From contig NZ_AP027080.1 in assembly GCF_030295405.1 (NCBI RefSeq), forward strand, positions 1,240,001 through 1,304,000: DNA of 64,000 nt. The letters are read 5' to 3'. Positions 17,008 to 24,888 of this stretch are shown in pieces. The position numbers and the translations under genes are program-made. The notes under the pieces were generated by a model. The model did no database searches. It was not told where the DNA came from and worked only from the letters and a program-made list of their open reading frames with translations. How positions within the stretch are numbered: the stretch's first letter is position 1; each line of letters starts with the position of its first letter. The stretch comes from Mesoterricola silvestris. GTDB lineage: Bacteria; Acidobacteriota; Holophagae; Holophagales; Holophagaceae.

Positions 17008-17265
17008 AAAAGCCACTGGCTTTGAGCCTCAATTGCTTTCCGCGGCCCCATCCGTATTCCTGAAAACTTCCTCCCAGGTCCGGCTCCATGGGGCTTCGGG
17101 AACGACCGGGTTCCATCGTGCGGAAGGCCGCGTGCCGATGATGGGATCCCCTTGTTCCATTTCCGGGATCCAAGGGCGATCAATATGGATTGAAGTATTA
17201 ATATTGCAGGTGATGGTGTTTGGCTCCCTTCTTGCTGTCCTGGAACCTTCCCCGGGGTTATCCGC

Positions 17266-19611
17266 ATGCCGACGCTTCACTTCAGCCTGACGCAGAGTCT
17301 TCGGTCCCTGGCCCGGGCCCCGGGTTTCGTGGTGGCGTCCTGCCTGACCCTCAGCCTCGGTTTGGCGGCCGCGCTGGCCGCCTTCGGGCCGGCTTGGGAC
17401 ATCCTGGGGCGCCCCTTCGACTTCCGGGATTCCGAACGGATCGTGACCGTTTCGGCGGAGGGTCCCGAGGGCAGCACCTTCATCAGGCCCATGAAGGGCT
17501 CCGATTTCTGGACCCTCCGCAGGGAACTGAAGGCGACGGAGAGCCTCGGCGCCTGCCGGGACGCGTTTCCCGAGGCGGACCTTCCCGAAGGGAAGGCGCC
17601 GGTGAGGATCGCCCTGGTGACGGACGGGTTCTTTTCCACGATGGGGATTCCGCTGCTCCTGGGCCGGGACGTCGAGCCCGGGGAATCCAGACTGGGGGCG
17701 GACCGGACGGTGATCCTGGAGCACCGGTTCTGGATGCGGCGGTACGGGGGCGATCCCGCGGTGCTGGGGCGGACCCTGAACCTGGATGGCGTGCCCCACG
17801 CGATCGTCGGCGTCCTGGCCCCGCAGCGGCGCAAGCCGTGGTTCCTGGGTGATATGGTGGCCTTCAAACCGTTGGCTTTCGAGCCGGGCGGACGGATTCC
17901 CGGCGGCGGGGTCTGCTGGGTTTTCGGACGGTTGTCCCAGGGGGGAAGGCTGGCGGGCCTCCAGTCGGAACTGGACCGGGTCGCCCCGTCCCTGGGACCG
18001 ACCCGGCCCGCCGGCGATCGTTCCTGGGGCCTCAAGGCGAGGGGCCTGGTGGCCCAGTGGCGGGCCCAGGAAGCGCCCGCCCTGGCCCTGACGCTGGCGG
18101 CGGGAGGCCTCGTCCTGCTCCTGGCATGCGCCAACGCCGCCCACCTCCTTCTGGCCAGGAACCTGGCCCGCATGCGGGAATGGGGGATCCGCACCGCCCT
18201 GGGCTCGGGCCTCCTGGGCATGGGGTCCATCATCCTGACCGAGGCGGCCCTCCTGGTCCTGGCCTCCTTGGGCCTCGCGGTGCCGCTCCTGGCGGGGCTC
18301 CGGGCAGCCGGCCTCCTGGATCTGCCGCCCCTGGGACGGGTGCTCAACCTGCCGGCCCTGATCGCGGCCCTCATCCTGGCCCTGGCCGGGATCTCGGCCC
18401 TGCCCATGCGATGGGCCACCCGGACGGATCCCGCCCTGGCCCTGCAGGAAGGGGGCACGAGCACGGCCACCCGGCGCAGCCGCCGGCTCCGGGGCGGCAT
18501 GGCCATCTTCCAGGTGGCTCTGGCCATGGCCCTGCTTTGTGGGGCGGGGATGGCCCTTCGGGCCCTGGAGCGGCTGCGGCGGACGGATCTCGGCTACGCC
18601 TACAAGGACCTGGCCGTGGCCTGCTTGCGGAGCGACCGGGGAATGGACGAGGCCCTCCAGCGCCAGTTGGTGCGGGAGGCCGAGGCCATCCCCGGCGTGA
18701 AGGCGGCGGCCCTGTCCAGTTCGTGGCCCCTGGTGGACCAGGGGAACGGCGAGGATCTCCTGCCGGAGGGCGGCTCCGGGACCCTCCATGCGGACTACCA
18801 CCGCACGGGTGGCGGCAACCTGGCCACCCTCGGGCTTGCGCTCCTGGCCGGGAGGGATCTGGAAGCCGGCGACCAGGACGCATGCATGGTGAGCCGATCC
18901 TTCGCTGAACGCGCGTGGCCCGGCGCCGATCCCCTGGGCCGGCGCGTGAGCCTCCCGGGGGGGGGCCGGCCGCCCCTGACCGTGGTCGGGGTGGTGGGGG
19001 AGGCGCGCATGAGCCGCTTGGCCCGGGCCCCCGTCCCGGCCCTTTACGCCCCCATCGCCAAGGACCTGCCTGGGTTCCCGGGGCTCTACCTGAGAACGCG
19101 CCTTTCCACGGGGGCCCTGGGCGGCCCCCTGGCATCCATCCTCACGCGCCTGGATCCCTCCATCCGGATCCAGTCCATCAACCGCCTGGAAAACCTGGCC
19201 AGCCGGGAATACGAACAACCCCGGCTCCTGTCCCGGCAGGCCCTGGTCGCGGCCGTACTGGCCACCGTGCTGGCCGGGGTCGGATTGGCGGGAACCCTCG
19301 CGGAGACCGCGGCCCGGCGGCGGCGGGACTGGGGCATCCGCATGGCGCTGGGGGCCGGCCCCTGGCACCTGGTGCGCCACGTCCTGGGGGACCTGGCCCG
19401 GATCCTGGCGCCGGGCCTGGCCCTGGGCATGGGCCTCGCATGGGGGCTGGGCCGGGTCCTCCAGTACCAGTTCCCCGGAACGGATCCCGCCGATCCCGCC
19501 ATGTTGGGGGGCGCAGCGGTCCTCCTGGCCCTGGCGGGGTTTGCCGCCGGCACCCTTCCCGCCCTCCAGGTGCTGGGAATCCGCCCCGCGGAATCCTTGC
19601 GGGCCGAGTAG
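17266..19611 (+). CDS. ADOP-type duplicated orphan permease (MacB/FtsX-like)
   Basis: The 781-residue protein has two copies of the MacB-like unit. The first has a membrane helix (about 20-40), a periplasmic domain with the conserved DGFFSTMGIPLLLGRDVEPG and a three-helix FtsX core. The second starts near residue 410, with periplasmic motifs GLALLAGRDLEAGD and FAERAWPGADPLGRRV and a final FtsX core ending GTLPALQVLGIRPAESLRAE. No ABC ATPase lies nearby, matching the acidobacterial duplicated orphan permease family. Its substrate is unknown. The 258 bp upstream hold no gene, only an AT-rich patch at about 17175-17215 that may contain the promoter. Confidence 0.92.
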   Translation: MPTLHFSLTQSLRSLARAPGFVVASCLTLSLGLAAALAAFGPAWDILGRPFDFRDSERIVTVSAEGPEGSTFIRPMKGSDFWTLRRELKATESLGACRDAFPEADLPEGKAPVRIALVTDGFFSTMGIPLLLGRDVEPGESRLGADRTVILEHRFWMRRYGGDPAVLGRTLNLDGVPHAIVGVLAPQRRKPWFLGDMVAFKPLAFEPGGRIPGGGVCWVFGRLSQGGRLAGLQSELDRVAPSLGPTRPAGDRSWGLKARGLVAQWRAQEAPALALTLAAGGLVLLLACANAAHLLLARNLARMREWGIRTALGSGLLGMGSIILTEAALLVLASLGLAVPLLAGLRAAGLLDLPPLGRVLNLPALIAALILALAGISALPMRWATRTDPALALQEGGTSTATRRSRRLRGGMAIFQVALAMALLCGAGMALRALERLRRTDLGYAYKDLAVACLRSDRGMDEALQRQLVREAEAIPGVKAAALSSSWPLVDQGNGEDLLPEGGSGTLHADYHRTGGGNLATLGLALLAGRDLEAGDQDACMVSRSFAERAWPGADPLGRRVSLPGGGRPPLTVVGVVGEARMSRLARAPVPALYAPIAKDLPGFPGLYLRTRLSTGALGGPLASILTRLDPSIRIQSINRLENLASREYEQPRLLSRQALVAAVLATVLAGVGLAGTLAETAARRRRDWGIRMALGAGPWHLVRHVLGDLARILAPGLALGMGLAWGLGRVLQYQFPGTDPADPAMLGGAAVLLALAGFAAGTLPALQVLGIRPAESLRAE

Positions 19612-19664
19612 GTTCCCCCTCCAGGCCGATCCGGATCCGAAGACCGCGGCTTCGTCCTTCTGAA

Positions 19665-20003
19665 TCAGGCGCTTGTGGGTGCTGCGTGGAGAGACAACCC
19701 CAGAGCCCGGACTACCTTGAGGAACGTGATCATTTCTGGATTTCCATCCTCGGACAACGCCTTGTAGAGCGATTCTCGGCCAAGGCCCGCCTTTCGAGCT
19801 ATTTCTGACATGCCCTTCGCGCGGGCAATGGTGCCAATGGCCTGAAGAATGACCTTCGGGTCTCCGTCCTCGAGAGCAGCTTCAAGGTAGGCTGCGATCT
19901 GCTCATCGTTTTGGAGATAGCGGGCGGCATCGTAGGGGCGAGTGCGTGCACGGACCTTCGCCGGGTCCAGAGCGGGAACCGTGGAAGCTTTGGCGGTGGC
20001 CAT
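19665..20003 (-). CDS. Addiction-module antidote-type HTH protein, no toxin partner
   Basis: A 112-residue protein of the HigA-like/putative addiction module antidote family. The conserved segments are RPYDAARYLQNDEQIAAYLEAAL and the helix-turn-helix GMSEIARKAGLGRESLYKALS, followed by GNPEMITFLKVVRALGLSL. In this family the toxin gene usually lies immediately upstream. Here the 104 bp upstream contain no RelE/HigB-like reading frame, only a short palindrome and the end of another gene. It appears to be an orphan antitoxin, possibly acting as a simple repressor. Confidence 0.85.
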   Translation of the reverse strand: MATAKASTVPALDPAKVRARTRPYDAARYLQNDEQIAAYLEAALEDGDPKVILQAIGTIARAKGMSEIARKAGLGRESLYKALSEDGNPEMITFLKVVRALGLSLHAAPTSA

Positions 20004-20040
20004 GTCAGGACTCTCCCGAGAACCTCTCTCATGACGTAAT

Positions 20041-20056
20041 GTATCCCATAGGATAC
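20041..20056. promoter_or_regulatory. Palindromic operator upstream of the antitoxin-like gene
   Basis: GTATCC-CATA-GGATAC has perfect 6-bp arms and lies 38 bp upstream of the antitoxin-like start codon. It is a plausible autoregulatory binding site for the HTH protein. This is positional inference only. Confidence 0.5.
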
Positions 20057-20107
20057 AAACCGCAAGGGGAAGATGCAGGTTTTTCAGAATCCGTCAGGGG
20101 CCCGCCC

Positions 20108-20368
20108 TCACTTCCCCTTGGCGTTCTTCGGGGTCCCGTCCTTCTCCAGATACTTGTCCGGATTCCGTTCCAGGTCCTTGCCGCAGTTGGCGCAGCACAC
20201 GCGGTAGCTCCGGCCGCGGACGGCGACGGTGGGGCTCTTGGTGTCCACCTTCATGGGGCAGGTGGGGCAGACCAGTTCGTGGGGGCGGGCTGAGGGGTGG
20301 CCAGGGCGATGAGGGGAAGGGCGAGCCAGGGAAGGGGCATGGGGACTCCGGGGTGCGGGGGAGAGCAT
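20108..20368 (-). CDS. Small YHS/TRASH-like metal-binding protein, probable frameshift after the signal peptide
   Basis: The C-terminal half (CPTCPMKVDTKSP, RGRSYRVCCANCGKDL, NPDKYLEKDGT) resembles YHS-type metal-binding domains with CxxC and CCxxC cysteines. In this frame the N-terminus from ATG 20368 is Pro/His/Arg-rich and not signal-like. In the next frame, ATG at 20340 gives MPLPWLALPLIALATPQPAP, a good signal peptide that runs in register up to the cysteine domain but is out of frame by one base. The junction lies in a G-rich run (20280-20300). An indel or sequence error in that run is likely. The adjacent copper receptor suggests copper handling. Confidence 0.65.
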   Translation of the reverse strand: MLSPAPRSPHAPSLARPSPHRPGHPSARPHELVCPTCPMKVDTKSPTVAVRGRSYRVCCANCGKDLERNPDKYLEKDGTPKNAKGK

Positions 20369-20459
20369 GGCAGGGTCCCGGGGGCGCCCGGAAGGGCGCG
20401 CCCCTGCGTCATTTTGCCGCAGGGACGGGGGGGGCGGGAGGAGGTAGGGTTGAGGAAAC

Positions 20460-22607
20460 GTGACAGTTCGAGTCTTGTTTCGAGGGTGGAGTCGGGCCCT
20501 CCTGGAGGTTTCCGTGGGCGTGGGGCGCGTGGGCGGGTTCTGGATGGTGGCGGCTTCCCTGCCGGTGATGGCGGGGGGGGCGCCGGAGGGGCCGAAGGAG
20601 GGGAAGGTCCGGGAGACGCCCTCGGCGGTGGTGGAGGTGACGGCGCCGCTGCCCTCGGAACCGCTGGTGACGGTCCTGGATCCCCGGGGGGCGCGCCAGC
20701 CGGTGCCCGCCCAGGACGGAGCGGATGGCCTGAGGACCGTGCCGGGCTTTTCCGTCGTGCGCAAGGGGGGCAGTGACGGGGATCCGGTGCTGCGGGGCAT
20801 GGCCGGGTCGAGGCTGCTCCTGCTCCTGGACGGGGAGCAGATCCTGGGCGGGTGCGGCGGGAGGATGGACCCTCCCACGGCCTACGTCTTCCCGGAAAGC
20901 TTCGACCGCATCACGGTGGTGAAGGGGCCCCAGACGGTGCTCCACGGCCCGGGCAACTCGGCCGGGACGGTCCTTTTCGAGCGCACCCGGGAGCGGCTCG
21001 CCGGGCCTTCCGTGAAGGGCTACGCCAGCGCCATGGGCGGGAGCTTCGGGCGCGACGACGAGGTGCTGGACGTCACCGGCGGGAACCGGGACATCGTCGT
21101 CCGGGGCACGGGAACCCGGTCCCACGCGGGGGATTTCCGGGACGGGGGCGGGGCCTCCGTGCACAGCTTCCACACCCGCTGGAGCGCGAACCTGGCCCTG
21201 GGCTGGACCCCCGGGGACGACACCCGCCTGGAGGTGACCACGGCCCGCAGCGACGGCGAGGCCGCCTACGCCGACCGGGGCGTGGACGGCACCCGGTTCC
21301 GGCGGGAGAACGCCGGCTTCCGGGCGGAGTTCCGCCGGGTGGCGTCCTGGCTGGAGAAGGTGGAGTTCCAGGTCTTCCGGAACTACGTGGACCACATCAT
21401 GGACAACTACTCCCTGCGGACCTTCACGCCCACGGTGATGGCCCCGGAGCCCTCTGCCATGAATCCCGATCGCACCACCACGGGGGGGCGGCTGGCGGGG
21501 GAGCTGCGCCTGGGGGCCTCGACCCTGGCCACCCTGGGGCTGGATGCCCAGCGCAACGAGCACACGGGGCGCATGAGCATGATGCAGTGGTCCATGCCCG
21601 AGGAGGGGATGCCCCGGGTGGCCGATGCGCGGTTCCGGAACGCGGGCCTCTTCGGGGAGGCGCGCCACGCGTTCACCGGGGCGGACCGGGTCGTGGGGGG
21701 CCTGCGGGTGGACCGGTGGCGGGCGGAGGATCCGCGGCCGCGGGTGTCCACGGGCATGATGGGCAGCTCGCCCAATCCCACCGCCGGCGCCCGGCGGAAG
21801 GAGACCCTGGGCGGCGGGTTCCTGCGGTACGAGCGGGGCCTGCCGGAGGAAGCCACCTGGTACGCCGGGATCGGCCGGGCCGAGCGGTTCCCGGACTACT
21901 GGGAGGCCATCGCCAAGGAGAGCCTGGCCTCGGTCAGCGCCTTCGGCACCCGGCCCGAGCGCACCACCCAGGTGGACCTGGGGTGGATCCGCCGCGCGGG
22001 CCCCCTCCAGGGCTCCCTTTCGGTGTTCGCCAACCGGGTTTCGGATTACATCCTGATCCAGTCCAATGTGATGAAACCCGCCGGCATGATGGGGACCCGC
22101 GCGGCGACCGTCACCCGCAACGTGGACGCCGCCAGCTACGGCGGGGAGGCCACCGGGATGGTGCGCTTCGCCGGGGGGCTTCGCCTGGATGGGAGCCTGG
22201 CCTACGTGCGGGGGCGGAACCGCACCGATGGGCTGGCCCTGGCCCAGATTCCCCCCCTGGAGGCCCGCCTGGGAATCGTCTACCAGGGGGACACCTGGTC
22301 GGCAGGCCTGCTGACCCGGGGGGTGGCGCGCCAGGACCGGGTGGCGGTGAACCAGGGCACCATCGTGGGCCAGGACCTGGGGCCCACGGGGGGATTCGGG
22401 GTGCTCTCCCTCAACGGGGCCTGGAACGCGGCCCCCGGCCTCGTGGTTTCCTTCGGGGTGGACAACCTCGCCAACCGCCTTTACGCCGAGCACGTCAGCC
22501 GCGGGGCGACCGCGGTTCCCGGCTACGCCCCGCAGACCCTCCGGGTGGGGGAACCGGGCCGGAACCTCTGGGTCAAGCTGGCCTATGCATTCGGGGCGTG
22601 CCATTGA
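20460..22607 (+). CDS. TonB-dependent copper receptor, OprC/NosA-like
   Basis: Outer-membrane beta-barrel for copper import, energised by TonB. The plug domain contains GFSVVRKGGSDGDPVLRGM and the OprC-like GGCGGRMDPPTAYVFPESFD, with the Cys-x3-Met that binds copper in OprC. A His/Met-rich loop (EHTGRMSMMQWSM) supplies likely further copper ligands. The barrel ends in a C-terminal strand (LWVKLAYAFGACH). The reading frame opens at GTG 20460. The true start may be an internal GTG or ATG before VAASLPVMA, which looks like a signal peptide end. It is followed by redox-sensing regB/regA-type genes, with the YHS protein divergent. Confidence 0.92.
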   Translation: MTVRVLFRGWSRALLEVSVGVGRVGGFWMVAASLPVMAGGAPEGPKEGKVRETPSAVVEVTAPLPSEPLVTVLDPRGARQPVPAQDGADGLRTVPGFSVVRKGGSDGDPVLRGMAGSRLLLLLDGEQILGGCGGRMDPPTAYVFPESFDRITVVKGPQTVLHGPGNSAGTVLFERTRERLAGPSVKGYASAMGGSFGRDDEVLDVTGGNRDIVVRGTGTRSHAGDFRDGGGASVHSFHTRWSANLALGWTPGDDTRLEVTTARSDGEAAYADRGVDGTRFRRENAGFRAEFRRVASWLEKVEFQVFRNYVDHIMDNYSLRTFTPTVMAPEPSAMNPDRTTTGGRLAGELRLGASTLATLGLDAQRNEHTGRMSMMQWSMPEEGMPRVADARFRNAGLFGEARHAFTGADRVVGGLRVDRWRAEDPRPRVSTGMMGSSPNPTAGARRKETLGGGFLRYERGLPEEATWYAGIGRAERFPDYWEAIAKESLASVSAFGTRPERTTQVDLGWIRRAGPLQGSLSVFANRVSDYILIQSNVMKPAGMMGTRAATVTRNVDAASYGGEATGMVRFAGGLRLDGSLAYVRGRNRTDGLALAQIPPLEARLGIVYQGDTWSAGLLTRGVARQDRVAVNQGTIVGQDLGPTGGFGVLSLNGAWNAAPGLVVSFGVDNLANRLYAEHVSRGATAVPGYAPQTLRVGEPGRNLWVKLAYAFGACH

Positions 22608-22624
22608 CGGCGGATCGTAGGAGC

Positions 22625-23884
22625 ATGGGGGCCATGACCTATCCGATCCCAGGCCTGTCCTACGCCTGGCTTGTGCGGCTGCGGTGGATCACCGTGGCCG
22701 CCCAGGCCGCGGCGATCCTCCTGGCGGCGCGGCTGCTGCCCGGCGCCCTGCCGGTGCCCGCGCTCCTGGGCCTGGTGGCCGCGGGGGCCGCCAGCAATGC
22801 CGCCCTGGCCTGGTTCCTGCGCCGGCCGGAACCCCCGCCCCGGCACCTGCCCGGCGCGGCCCTGGCCCTGGATATCCTTCTGCTCACGGGGCTCCTGTAC
22901 GGCAGCGGCGGCCCGGCCAATCCCTTCACGGCCCTGTACCTGGTGCAGATCACCCTGGCCGCCGTGGTGATGCGGGGGGGGTGGGCCTGGGGCCTCTCCC
23001 TCCTGGCCGCCTCGGGCTACGGGCTCCTCTTCTTCTGGAACGTCCACGTGCACGCCCTGGGCCACATGGACCACGGGGGCCAGGGCATGTCGCTCCATCT
23101 GCTGGGCATGTGGGTGGCCTTCGCCATCACGGCCAGCCTCATCGCCATGTTCGTGGGCAAGGTCACCGAAGCCCTGCGGACCCGGGAGGAGGACCTGGCC
23201 CGGCTGCGGGAGCGGGACGCCCGCCACGCCAAGCTGGCCGCGCTCACCACCCTCGCGGCGGGGGTGGCCCACGAGCTGGGCTCGCCCCTGGGCACCATCG
23301 CGGTGGCGGCGGGGGAGCTCCAGCGGGAGGCGGAGGCCATGGGGCGGCCCGGGGAGGCCCTGGCCGGGGACGCGGCCCTCATCCGCCGGGAGGTGCACCG
23401 CTGCCGGGGGATCCTGGACCAGATGGCCGATCCCAGCGGCGCCCTGTTCGGGGAGGATCCCAGGCCCGTGGCCTGGGGGGAGGTGGCGGCCCTGGTGGCG
23501 GCCCAGGCCCCCCCGGAGGTGCGGTTCGAGGTCCCGGCGGGGACCGCCGGCCCGCTGCCGGTGCAGGGGCTGGTGAGGACCCTGAGGGCCCTGCTGGCCA
23601 ACGCCCTGGAGGCCTGCCCGGAGCCGGGGGGGATCCTGGTGCGGGCCTGGGAGGAGCCCGGGGCCTGGAACCTGGAGGTGGTGGACCGGGGCCGGGGCAT
23701 GGCCCCGGAGGTGCTGGCCCGGGCCGGGGATCCGTTCTTCACGACGAAGGAGGCGGGGGAGGGCATGGGGCTGGGCCTCTTCCTGGCCCGCACCTTCGCC
23801 GAGCAGCTGGGGGGCGGCCTGACCCTCCAGTCCTCCCCGGGCGCGGGCACGCGGGTCCGGATGCGGTGGCCCGGCCATGGCTGA
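22625..23884 (+). CDS. RegB/PrrB-type redox sensor histidine kinase
   Basis: The 419-residue kinase has about six N-terminal membrane helices containing GGPANPF (residues 95-101). This matches the GGxxNPF quinone-sensing motif of RegB. The HisKA region has phospho-acceptor His216 in AAGVAHELGSPLGTIAV. Cys260 in HRCRGILDQM occupies the region of the redox-active Cys265 of RegB. The ATP-binding domain has LLANALEACPE, DRGRGM and GMGLGLFLA. A His/Met-rich loop (HVHALGHMDHGGQGMSLH) in the membrane part is unusual and may bind metal. Its stop codon overlaps the regulator start by 8 nt. Confidence 0.92.
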   Translation: MGAMTYPIPGLSYAWLVRLRWITVAAQAAAILLAARLLPGALPVPALLGLVAAGAASNAALAWFLRRPEPPPRHLPGAALALDILLLTGLLYGSGGPANPFTALYLVQITLAAVVMRGGWAWGLSLLAASGYGLLFFWNVHVHALGHMDHGGQGMSLHLLGMWVAFAITASLIAMFVGKVTEALRTREEDLARLRERDARHAKLAALTTLAAGVAHELGSPLGTIAVAAGELQREAEAMGRPGEALAGDAALIRREVHRCRGILDQMADPSGALFGEDPRPVAWGEVAALVAAQAPPEVRFEVPAGTAGPLPVQGLVRTLRALLANALEACPEPGGILVRAWEEPGAWNLEVVDRGRGMAPEVLARAGDPFFTTKEAGEGMGLGLFLARTFAEQLGGGLTLQSSPGAGTRVRMRWPGHG

Positions 23885-24407
23885 GCCCGGGCCCTCCCTG
23901 CTGCTGGCGGAGGACGACGCGCCCTTCCGGGAGCGCCTGGCCACGGCCCTGCGCCGCCGCGGCCTGGAGGTGCAGGCGGCCTCCTGCGTTCCCGAGGCGC
24001 TGGCCCTGGCCCGGGAGGAGAGCCCCGAGTGGGCCCTGGTGGATCTCCGCATGCCCGGGGGCTCGGGCCTGGACTTGGTGCGGGAATTGAAGGGCCTGGA
24101 CCCGGAGACCCGGGTGGTGGTGCTCACGGCCTACGGCAGCATCGCCACGGCCCTGGAGGCGGTGCGCCTGGGCGCGGCCCACTACCTGACCAAGCCCGCG
24201 GACGTGGACCGCATCCTGGCCGCCTTCACCGGCGGCCCCAGCGCCCCGGAGGAGGCGTCCACCCCCTCCCTGGACCTGGTGGAATGGGAACACCTCCAGC
24301 GGGTGCTGGCGGACTGCGAAGGCAATGTCTCCGAGGCCGCCCGGCGCCTGGGCATGCACCGCCGCTCCCTGCAGCGGAAGCTGGACCGGACCCGGCCGCC
24401 GCGCTGA
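23877..24407 (+). CDS. RegA/PrrA-type response regulator
   Basis: The 176-residue protein has a receiver domain with Asp56 as phosphorylation site (LVDLRMPGGSG), Thr in LTAYGS and Lys in YLTKPADVD. A Pro/Ser linker leads to a Fis-type helix-turn-helix (NVSEAARRLGMHRRSLQRKL), the RegA/ActR architecture. It is translationally coupled to the kinase by an 8-nt overlap. RegBA systems control redox-dependent respiration. The copper receptor upstream suggests that copper supply for oxidases or nitrous oxide reductase could be one target, which is inference. Confidence 0.93.
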   Translation: MAEPGPSLLLAEDDAPFRERLATALRRRGLEVQAASCVPEALALAREESPEWALVDLRMPGGSGLDLVRELKGLDPETRVVVLTAYGSIATALEAVRLGAAHYLTKPADVDRILAAFTGGPSAPEEASTPSLDLVEWEHLQRVLADCEGNVSEAARRLGMHRRSLQRKLDRTRPPR

Positions 24408-24462
24408 TCCGCCGGGGGGACGGGAAAGGGGGACCCGCCGGGCCCCCCTTCCGGGTTCCGGA

Positions 24463-24675
24463 TCAGGAGCGCTGTTCCTCCCCGAAGCCCTCCATGACGT
24501 CGGCCATGGTGGTGTATTTCCGGTCGGGCAGGCCGTCCAGGGCCTTCATGACCGCCGGGTCCGGGTCCCCCTTCCTGACGTGGGCGACGAGATCCCCCTT
24601 CTGACAGGGGAAATCGATTCCTTTGAGATGGAGCGCGATGTTGGACGGAGATTCTCCGCCGACGCCTCGGGTCAT
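24463..24675 (-). CDS. DUF2795 domain small protein
   Basis: A 70-residue protein with the DUF2795 pattern: SNIALHLKGIDFPCQKGDLV, then DPAVMKALDGLPDRKYTTMADVMEG. Related proteins are small, soluble and of unknown function; a DNA- or partner-binding helical fold is assumed. ATG at 24675 is preceded by a strong AGGAGG. Longer upstream starts would add an Arg/Ala-rich stretch with no family match. It converges with the regA-like gene, and the 55 bp between contain G/C-rich inverted repeats that could terminate both. Confidence 0.82.
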   Translation of the reverse strand: MTRGVGGESPSNIALHLKGIDFPCQKGDLVAHVRKGDPDPAVMKALDGLPDRKYTTMADVMEGFGEEQRS

Positions 24676-24888
24676 GGCATCCTCCTGGGCAAGCCTGCGG
24701 CCGGTGTGCGTTCCCGGAACCATTCCGGAGTCCCGTGCCGCTGCCCCTACCATGCGGGAGGCGCCACCCTGGTTCCCGGCCGGGGCCCGCGCATTCATGG
24801 ATGGAAGGCGGGCACCATTGGGCCGGAGCCCTCATCCATGGCTCTGTGGCGAAGGGCAGCCCGTGGGCCGCCGCCAGGATGGATGCCC

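Noticed and set aside
17004-17290. Short frames of 87-101 codons between the LysR gene and the ADOP permease
   Set aside because: No ribosome binding site or recognisable motif. The region includes an AT-rich patch more consistent with a promoter.
20297-20776. 159-codon plus-strand frame upstream of and overlapping the copper receptor
   Set aside because: It is Gly/Arg-rich, overlaps the receptor in another frame and is opposite the YHS-like gene leader. No coding support.
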